A stretch of 64,000 nucleotides of DNA from Rhodocollybia butyracea (Eukaryota; Basidiomycota; Agaricomycetes; Agaricales; Omphalotaceae), in contig JADNRY010000237.1 of NCBI GenBank assembly GCA_015501585.1, forward strand, positions 1 through 64,000. Reading direction: 5' to 3'. Below are positions 57,267 to 64,000 of this stretch, one piece after another. Under the pieces are notes generated by a model, which saw only the letters and a list, made by a program, of their open reading frames with translations, was not told the DNA's origin and searched no databases. Within the stretch, counting starts at the first letter, position 1. The number at the start of each line of letters is the position of its first letter. A program made the translations under genes and the position numbers.

Positions 57267-58576
57267 ATGCGCTCTGCTCTTCTCCTCATGTTCATAGCCA
57301 ACTCTCTACTTGCTGTGTCCTCTCTACGACTCGCCGTACGAGCCGGGCAGGCCTTGGAGCAGCCGCCTGTAAGTGTTGGCTACGGTAATCGTGCTATGCT
57401 CAATACCCAGATAGGTCAAGCAACCACCACCCACCATGACCTTCCTTGACCCTCGAACAGGTACAGAGAAACTGGGCAACCAAGAAGTTCCATCAAATTT
57501 TGTTCGACAGATCAACGAAGCTTTGAATATGAAAGGCGTAGTATGGGTCTACCGCGGTTCATACGAGCCAGAAGGGGATCGGCTATGGGTTTATTTAAAA
57601 TTAACAGGAGGACCCCACTGCCCTTTGCACGCTCCGTGTTTTGCGTGGAGAGCACAAGGTCGTGAGTAATTGTACCTGTATTTGGATTTCTTTGCGTTCC
57701 TCATATACGCTTTGGTAGGTTCCATTCCTCTCAAAGCGAAGACAATGCCTACCCATTTTGCCGCCATGGTAGACTATATTGGCATTACCGCAGGACTGCC
57801 AGACCACGACGGCATAGCTGCCTGCAAGGGGGTTTATCCTCTGAGGGCTCGCGATCATGCGCTGACCAAAAAAGAATGGCAGGACATTAGGACTGAGTCT
57901 AACAAGGAGCATCGGATCCCAGGTGTACCACGAACAGGGGCAGTAGAGTCGACAGAGCCATTTCTGGCAGTAAGTGTTTGCCACTGGGTGATCGTAAAGT
58001 TTACCTAACCTGCATACATATTGTCAGGTACCTACCGTGACCTTCATAGATATCGAAAACGGTCGACCTTGGAAAATCTTAGAAAACCCTCCAAGCTCCC
58101 TTCAAAAAGTCATGACTCCGTACATCAACGAGATGCTTAACTTGGCCGGAAAAACGGTAACCTATGAAGGAAAACCAAAATCGGCTGGCAAATTGGGACC
58201 GTTTTACTTCAAGTTCTTTGGAGGTGACGCGCGCTGTTTAAGTAAGACTGCGGCTTCAAGTTGTTATGGGTGGATAGAAGAAGGTTGTGAGTACTTGCTC
58301 CCGAATCTGGTTTTCTTTGCGTGCCTCATATATGTTTTGCTAGCCTACGTAATCCCTGGAACGACAGGTGTTCACAAGCATACCTATCATATGGGCATTG
58401 GAAAGCCAATATCAACAGTGCCAACACAGGGAAAGGGGCTGGCACTCATTGGGTCATATCCTGAAATAAATCCACTGATGGGTAGGCCCGCCGACGGACC
58501 AATAGCTCAAGAGTGGGTGGGTAAGATGGATGCGTTTGGCGCGAAAATTGAGCGTATGCTCCTACATATGCAATAG
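57267..58576 (+). CDS. Secreted two-domain protein, copy B (intact)
   Basis: Five exons (57267-57368, 57415-57661, 57719-57969, 58028-58286, 58344-58576), 363 aa. The signal peptide MRSALLLMFIANSLLAVSS forms exon 1. Domain 1 (about 35-200) and domain 2 (about 201-363) are internal repeats: TMTFLDPRTG / TVTFIDIENG, INEALNMKGVVWVYRG / INEMLNLAGKTVTYEG, CFAWRAQG / CYGWIEEG, DYIGITAGLP / YHMGIGKPI. Each domain is split by a phase-1 intron at the same place (after the W..G motif), showing an intragenic duplication. Domain 1 has the pair C..APC, domain 2 C..SSC, likely disulphides. No family recognised; possibly a secreted effector-like or cell-wall protein. Confidence 0.8.
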
Positions 58577-59183
58577 GACGAATTCATATGTACACTGCCC
58601 CTCGCTGGACTAAGCTCTGGCTGAAATAGAAGAATCTTGTAGACTCTGTCGTTGTAGTTCACACTGTGAGCGTATTTTTTGCCTCAGTCAGGCTGAGGAC
58701 CACTTAAAGCGTATAAGACAACATCGTATGACCTAACGAGTGTTTTAGACAAGCAGCTTATCGTCATCTACGTATCTTATATGGTACTACCAGTATCTCG
58801 CTGGTTCGGCGGTAACTTTTCTTGGTTTCTTTGTGTAAGCCCCAACTTTGGAGTCGCTGCCACCATGTGGCGTACTAAGAATTTGAACGCGTGTTGAGCG
58901 CACTGGTGTGTTAACAGTTACACGGACATGTTAACTTTGCGCAAAGCCCCTTTCTCCACATCCAGAAGAGTGACTATTCGTGTTTCACGAAGAAGTAACC
59001 AGTTTTGCGAACATCGCCTCGCGCGACGTAGGGCATATTATAAGCATATTGTGTCACTTTCGTTGGTATCCTTCTTGTAGTCCTCAGATAAGCAAACAAT
59101 TGCACGACAAAGTACTAAGCTGTATTAGGCTACGCTAAAAGATCTAAAAAAGAACGATTTATGTACGTACAGATGCAGACACT
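58577..59183. other. 3' flank of copy B, duplicated
   Basis: Shares blocks with the copy A 3' flank (CATATGTAC...CTCGNNNGACTAAGCTC; ATGTTAACTTTG(T/C)GCAAA). No gene seen. Confidence 0.5.
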
Positions 59184-59560
59184 CCCTTAAGCGCCTCCCA
59201 CACCGGCAGTCTCACCATGGCATTCTCGAATGCGTACTGTGAGCATGCTTTGAACTTGGGGACGCAATAGGAACCACAGATCAATTAAGATAGGTGGGCG
59301 GGAATTCGAAGATGATACGCGGTATAAAACATATTTGGTACGCGGAAAGGGTCGTTCATCTCTACAACGTAAGACATGCTGGACCATCGGTTCAGGATAC
59401 CACAGGATACCACTTGTGACGGAGTAGTCGGCACACCAGTTACGGGACCGCGGGCGACTGGTCAGGATCGTAGGTGTGGCCGTCGACGGGGGCGAGTAGT
59501 ACTGGTGTAGGGGCTAGACGCGTTGCTGGTGAAGGCACGTTAAGGGCTGACAGTGCTGAA
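59184..59560 (-). pseudogene. Duplicate of the 63.6-kb hypothetical gene, one stop
   Basis: Minus strand, in the frame used by the copy at 63575-64000: TPSQVVSCGILNRWSSM, then VEMNDPFRVPNMFYTAYH, then a TAA in place of a Cys codon, then LICGSYCVPKFKACSQYAF and RLPVWEAL. Differences between copies are largely conservative, so both descend from a real coding sequence. Unknown function. Confidence 0.5.
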
Positions 59561-60330
59561 GTGCTGTGCCTATCTTCTCCGTGGGTCTCTGCATCGCATG
59601 TACCCGAAGTGATGCCAGGAGTTCCTTCGTCTGCATTGGGCCGGTCTCGCAGACGAGAGGTGGTAGTTGTAGCGGGATAAGGAAAGTGTAGTGGGATGAG
59701 GAAAGTGTAGTACTGGTTCTGTTTGAGGCCTGTAGCTTTGTCGTAGTTTTTCGGGACGTACAGTCGATGTAACGAGCCAAGTGGGTAACTGGAGATTAGA
59801 GATGATCGATGGAAAAGATTCCATGAGTACGACTGTCGACAGACTTATCTTCCTTCCGCTACCAGATTCCAGCCCGCAACTCTAACCCCCCAAATCTCGA
59901 TCGCCGATTGGGGATATGTAGTAACTGGTTGAGGAAGGCGATAGAAATAGACGTTTTGAATACTTTGTGTGATATACATAATCAAACCACGGCAAGGAAA
60001 CGCGAAATCGCGAGCGACGTACTAATATTATGTTCCGACCGCTGCCAAACTGACTGCTTTTTCGACTAAAACACGCCAAACAATGAGTTAGCTTTCGATA
60101 CAAGCTCCTTCACCTTGCAGCCAGAAGCAACCGTAAAAGAAAAAGAGTTTTTCGAGAACAAGACGAGCAATATATCCACAGGCGATCAGCTGAAAGAATC
60201 ACATCGCGGTCGCCGCATATTTAAAGGTGTCGCTCCTTCGAGCTGGCCGTTGCAAAGAAAGAAAAGCGCAATCCAGTTTACGGTCCGAATCGCGGCATTA
60301 CTATAATTGAATTTGGCGCCTATTCATCTT
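59561..60330 (-). pseudogene. Duplicate of HMG gene 5' end and promoter
   Basis: 59600-59700 resembles HMG exon 1 (50700-50830: shared GAGTTCC/GGTTCCCTCGT and CGAGAGGT(G/A)GTAG words; peptide HYTFLIP against NYTFLPD). 59879-60320 resembles the HMG upstream region 51238-51990. Truncated on the left and lacks the HMG box. Confidence 0.6.
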
Positions 60331-61216
60331 TTCGAGCGCTGAAGGTATAGCCTCCGCAACGCCCCGCCTTGACTCAACTATCCAGCGCCAGCCTTTGCGT
60401 CTTGCGTTGATCAGGTTGGCGGCTTTCTATCCTCCCACATCTCCTTCAAATTGCAGGTCCACGGGCTGGTCCAAACTCAATCGCTTGAGCACATCTAACC
60501 ACTGCTTCTAGAATCTACACGCTGTACCCAGCCTGTTACCGTTTTCTCCTTGCCTTGTGCTTCGTAAACCCGTAAACCATTGTTCTCCCAACTCAGTCGT
60601 CTTGGACGATGCGCTGGTCGTTAGTCTTGGTGGGGCCTGCGACTTCGGAAGCAAGGGCCGGCGGTAGATGAAGTTTCCGGAGATGTGTTAGCGGAAGAAC
60701 ATGGAAGAACATGAGGATAGTTGGAGCATGCCTCACAGTGATGTTGTTCTCTAATTTTACCCCGAATCTTAAACTACACGAGGCTTTGCGCAGTACAGTA
60801 CTTACTTAATTTCGCTTGTTCCATTCTCATATCGATCTTTTGCCTCGCCTTTGCCTCGCCTCATTCTGTTACGACTAAATTTGACTCTAGCTATTCTTAA
60901 AAATTCACGAGGGCTTCCGAGGCATGAAGTACACGTTTAATGGCAATGGGTGTGTGGCGAGGCGATAAACGACTTAATTATCGACTCGAAGTGAGAAAGA
61001 ACAAAAGGCGAGCTAACTGAGAGCTTGTTGAGGGCGGCACTGAGCGATCTCACCGCACCGCTGATGAGACTAAGCGCAGAAAGAGCGAGAGGCCACAACC
61101 TCATCGACGTGCGGTCTCGTTTGCCAAAATCACTACCTAATAAGTGCCGAGAGTTTTGCGAAACCTAAGTGACACTTACTGCACTGAAATTTACGCGTAG
61201 ACAATACCACATACAT
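60331..61216. other. Intergenic, no gene seen
   Basis: No supported ORF. About 60990-61046 (GTGAGAAAGAACAAAAGGCG...) is shared with the window end (63950-64000). AGGGTTAGGGTTAAGG at about 61217-61232 is a short interstitial telomere-type repeat just upstream of the next gene, followed by a TATATATATG box. Confidence 0.45.
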
Positions 61217-61331
61217 TAGGGTTAGGGTTAAGGTTTATATATATGTGACGACATATCACCAACCTCTCTTGATCTTGAACCATCACCATCTACTTTTTGA
61301 AACTTTTCTTTGTGCATTTATCACTGCTATC

Positions 61332-62540
61332 ATGTCTTCTACTGCTCAAAACATTGCTCCCTACAACCAGGTTGCTGCTGCTGAAGCTGGAAAGGAAAAG
61401 GAAGTGGCTCAAGAGGCTCCAGGGGAAGAGGTTCAGATGTACAAATTGGATCCCACTGTTAGACACTCCAGTGTCCCACCACCCAACAAAAAGATGGATA
61501 CTGCTTATGCTAATGCTTCTAAGCCTAAGGATTCATACCCAAAAATGCGGACGGAGTTTCGTTATGACTTCTTTACCTTTGCAGTGGGGGATTGGTAAGT
61601 CCTTTTTAGATTTTTGTGACCAACTCAAATATAATGGTATAGTGTTATCGCCTGCCCTGAGGCAATTGAGCCTGCTGGAGGTTATACTGAGAAGGAGTTG
61701 ATGCATAAGGGGCACATAGGAATTGTAAAAGGCATCAGAATGACCAGGGCATTTGGAATTTTGGTAAAGTTGGGCTGGTTCGCTTGTTTTGAAGACTTGA
61801 ACAAAAGGTTAGTGAGGTTTTATAATTTTGATTTATATCACTTAATTTTCCCAGATACTATCTTCCAAAGCCAGACGCAAGGGTGCTGGAACCAAAAACT
61901 GGAGAGTACGAACTTTTTGGTGTTGCCGAAGTTGGTGTGTGCCGGCTTGTTGATATCATCTGTATGTTTATCTACTTGCTAGTATCACTTATTTGTGTCT
62001 TTAATATCTGCAATAGATGTCCTTGACTTGGTTCCAGCAAGGCCAGACTTTGGAGTAATGGATGTCAATGAGCCATGGATTGGTAATGAGACATATTACA
62101 TACGGGCCGAAATCAAGGTGCCACAAACTACAAAGAAACCAGGCAAAATTGTCTACTCAGAGAAGAATGAAGAGCATGCATTTTACAACCCCTCCACATC
62201 ATGTCAGCTGTGGTGCCGTTGGTGTCGACACTGGTTTAATTTTGACGAGGTGGATAAAAAGGACTATGATGGACCAATATTGTCGGGAAATTATGCTGAA
62301 CGTTCACAGGACTTGACTGTTTTGAGGGGAGGAGGATGGATGAATAAGCATCGTGAAATATGGAAGGAAGTTTTAAAGAAGCATCCTGGAGATATAGCCT
62401 ATGCCTGGTTAGTGGTTGGGACATATCAGCTCTTCTGTGGGAAGTTTAGAACCCTGGAGCATAAGGCTGCTGCGCTGTATGGAAGAGGAGTTGCAGCAAG
62501 GACACTTTACTTTTGCCGGGAGTGTCATCTGAAGTGTTGA
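61332..62540 (+). CDS. Hypothetical 343-aa Cys-rich-tail protein
   Basis: Four exons: 61332-61594, 61643-61807, 61855-61934, 62017-62540; all splice in frame. Start chosen at MSSTAQNIAPYNQ; an upstream in-frame ATG at 61245 is possible. The N-terminal 90 residues are charged/low complexity. Middle: CVIACPEAIEPAGGYTEKEL, YYLPKPDARVLEPKTGEYE, VLDLVPARPDFGVMDVNEPW. The C-terminal part has CQLWCRWCRHWF and ends CRECHLKC, suggesting metal binding. No signal peptide. Family not recognised. Good codon structure and consistent introns make it likely real. A TATA-like box sits about 90 bases upstream. Confidence 0.7.
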
Positions 62541-63560
62541 ATGGACACTTTTATCAATAATTCCTTTTTGTATACTATGAAAATATGATTTTTTGCTTTC
62601 TGAAACTTGAACAAATGGCTATATCAGAAACAGTAAGTAGTAAGTACATAAGGCCATTTCTGATCAGAAACAATGTGTATAATTGTTCAATTATGTTATG
62701 TATTTTGTTTATTGTATAACTTGCTAAGACATTGGTCAGGTGTCACAATATGTATCATAAACAGTTGATACTGATATTATTACTGAACATGTATGACCAT
62801 CCTTGTTGCAATTGAAGCTTGTATTGAATTAAATTTATTGTAGTACATATTTTATTGTTCGCATAACTTGCCAAGACGTCAGTTCGGTGTTACAATACTT
62901 ATCACAAACCAAGTCACAAACAGTTGATACTGAGTACTAGTGGCCATTTCTGGTGCGCAAAGTTGTAGTGAATGATTTTATTATGTTACATTGCATAACT
63001 TGCCAAGCCGTCGGTCCGGTGTTGCAATACTTATCACAAACAGTTGATACTGAGTATGTATGGCCATTTCTGTTGCGAAAAGCTCTACTGAATCACTTTA
63101 TTGTAGTATGTATTTTGAAATTTGTTGTTCGCATAACTTGTCAAGACGCTAGAAGTGCAGGAGTTCAAGCTAGCGGTAGCTTCTTGATGAGAGATTTCGT
63201 AGGCTCTAAACCGCTGTTCAATTCCCCCTTACTAGCTGACCTCTCTGCTAACTACCGGGACTTTATCCTTGGAAACGGTCAACTGCCTAGCTGCGGTGAC
63301 GTTCGGATAGACACACTGCTGCTACTTCATGGCAACTTTAGTTATAACCAGGTTATAACATATCCCGCAATGTTATGGTTTATGATTATGGACAACCTCT
63401 ATGTTTAAAAGTGCGCAAGGGCCATGCACCTTGCACTTCTACTCGCACCACTGAAGCTGTTTTGTTCCATTGACAGTCACGGGGACAGTATATCTTGTCA
63501 CCAGAACCACCCCTCGTCTGACGTCCTAAACTCAACTAATCCACGCTCTTCACGCCCCTC
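62541..63560. repeat. Diverged tandem repeat, about 135-bp unit
   Basis: From about 62640 to 63150, blocks with (C/T)ATAACTTGC(C/T)AAGACGTC, CACAAACAGTTGATACTGA and ATGGCCATTTCTG recur with starts near 62716, 62860, 62994 and 63131. The last unit is followed by unrelated sequence. 63160-63410 has an open plus-strand frame with no recognisable content. Confidence 0.7.
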
Positions 63561-63574
63561 CTAATCTCTTGATT

Positions 63575-64000
63575 CTAAAATCCTTCTCCGAAATTGGCCA
63601 CAGCAGACACCCCCTCAAGCGCCTCCCACACCGGCAGCCTCGCCACGCCATCGCCGAATGCGTACTGTGAGCATGCTTCGAACTTGGGGATGCAATAGGA
63701 ACCACAGATCAATAAACATAGGTGGGCGGGAATTCGAAGGTGATACGCGGTATAAAACATACTCGGTACGCGGATAGGGGCGTCCATCTCTACAACATAA
63801 GACATGCTGGACCATCGCTTCAGGATACCACAGGATACAACTTGTGACGGAGTATTGTAGATATGGCCCTCGACGGTGGCGAGTGCTGGTGTAGGGGCTA
63901 GACGCGTTGCTGGTAGAGGCGTGTTAAAGGCTGTATGCTCCTTGTACCCAGTGAGAAAGAACAAAGGGCGAGCTGACTGATAGCTTGCTGAGAGCGGCAC
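63575..64000 (-). CDS. Hypothetical gene, runs off right edge
   Basis: Minus strand, ends EGVSAVANFGEGF with stop at 63575. Content includes TPSQVVSCGILKRWSSMSY, FYTAYHLRIPAHLCLLICG, CIPKFEACSQYAF and RLPVWEALEG. The diverged copy at 59184-59560 preserves this frame, which supports real coding. The upstream part (63950-64000) is homologous to 60990-61046, so the segment is rearranged relative to the other copy and the true start is unknown. Confidence 0.5.
   Translation of the reverse strand: MPLSASYQSARPLFFLTGYKEHTAFNTPLPATRLAPTPALATVEGHIYNTPSQVVSCGILKRWSSMSYVVEMDAPIRVPSMFYTAYHLRIPAHLCLLICGSYCIPKFEACSQYAFGDGVARLPVWEALEGVSAVANFGEGF

Noticed and set aside
61217..61232. True telomere
   Set aside because: Only about two and a half repeat units and sequence continues with genes on both sides.

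Overview
The window looks like a piece of a repeat-rich basidiomycete (probably Agaricomycete) genome. Supporting signs are small exons with short introns of about 45-90 nt and GTRNGT-type donors, F-box and HMG-box genes of basidiomycete style, TTAGGG-type interstitial repeats, a Ty3/gypsy chromovirus with an extra ORF after the chromodomain, and many TIR elements. No prokaryotic features were seen. The species cannot be named from sequence alone.

Left part (1-19.6 kb). A minus-strand retroelement-like ORF pair runs off the left edge and is interrupted by a CACTG-ended MITE. A long plus-strand zinc-finger-type pseudogene (3.67-10.15 kb) is split by a TIR element with an 8-bp TSD (itself carrying a smaller MITE and a tRNA-like sequence) and by a palindromic MITE. 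A 5.6-kb TIR element (10,259-15,834; TSD taa) follows and carries three related GIY-YIG nuclease genes. An F-box pseudogene and the last two exons of an unidentified plus-strand gene come next.

Middle (19.6-45.9 kb). One Ty3/gypsy element in minus orientation is bounded by a 5-bp TSD (tctag). About 10 kb of retroelement is inflated to 26 kb by nested insertions: a 4.3-kb composite block, a 2.7-kb hAT-like TIR element, a 1.2-kb solo LTR, a foldback element with a MITE inside it, a 1.6-kb degenerate repeat block, and a 5.8-kb TIR element inside the 5' LTR that carries a second solo LTR of the same family. Target-site duplications give a relative order of insertion. Pol and gag are riddled with frameshifts and stops, and the reverse transcriptase has YLDN at the active site.

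Right part (45.9-64 kb). This is more gene-like. An HMG-box regulator gene (minus, 46,889-51,089) has a diverged copy of its 3' end to the left, which is the exact site hit by the gypsy element, and a diverged copy of its 5' end to the right. Two tandem genes for a two-domain secreted protein follow (a broken copy at 53.8-55.1 kb and an intact five-exon copy at 57.3-58.6 kb). Two copies of another small minus-strand gene (59.2 and 63.6 kb) and a four-exon gene of unknown function (61.3-62.5 kb) complete the region. It appears to have been built by repeated segmental duplication.

Best candidate for something undescribed: the TIR element carrying three GIY-YIG nucleases with a conserved C-terminal Cys/His/Glu exon. 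Runners-up are the quasi-palindrome arrays at both ends of the 5.8-kb element and the duplicated secreted two-domain protein family.
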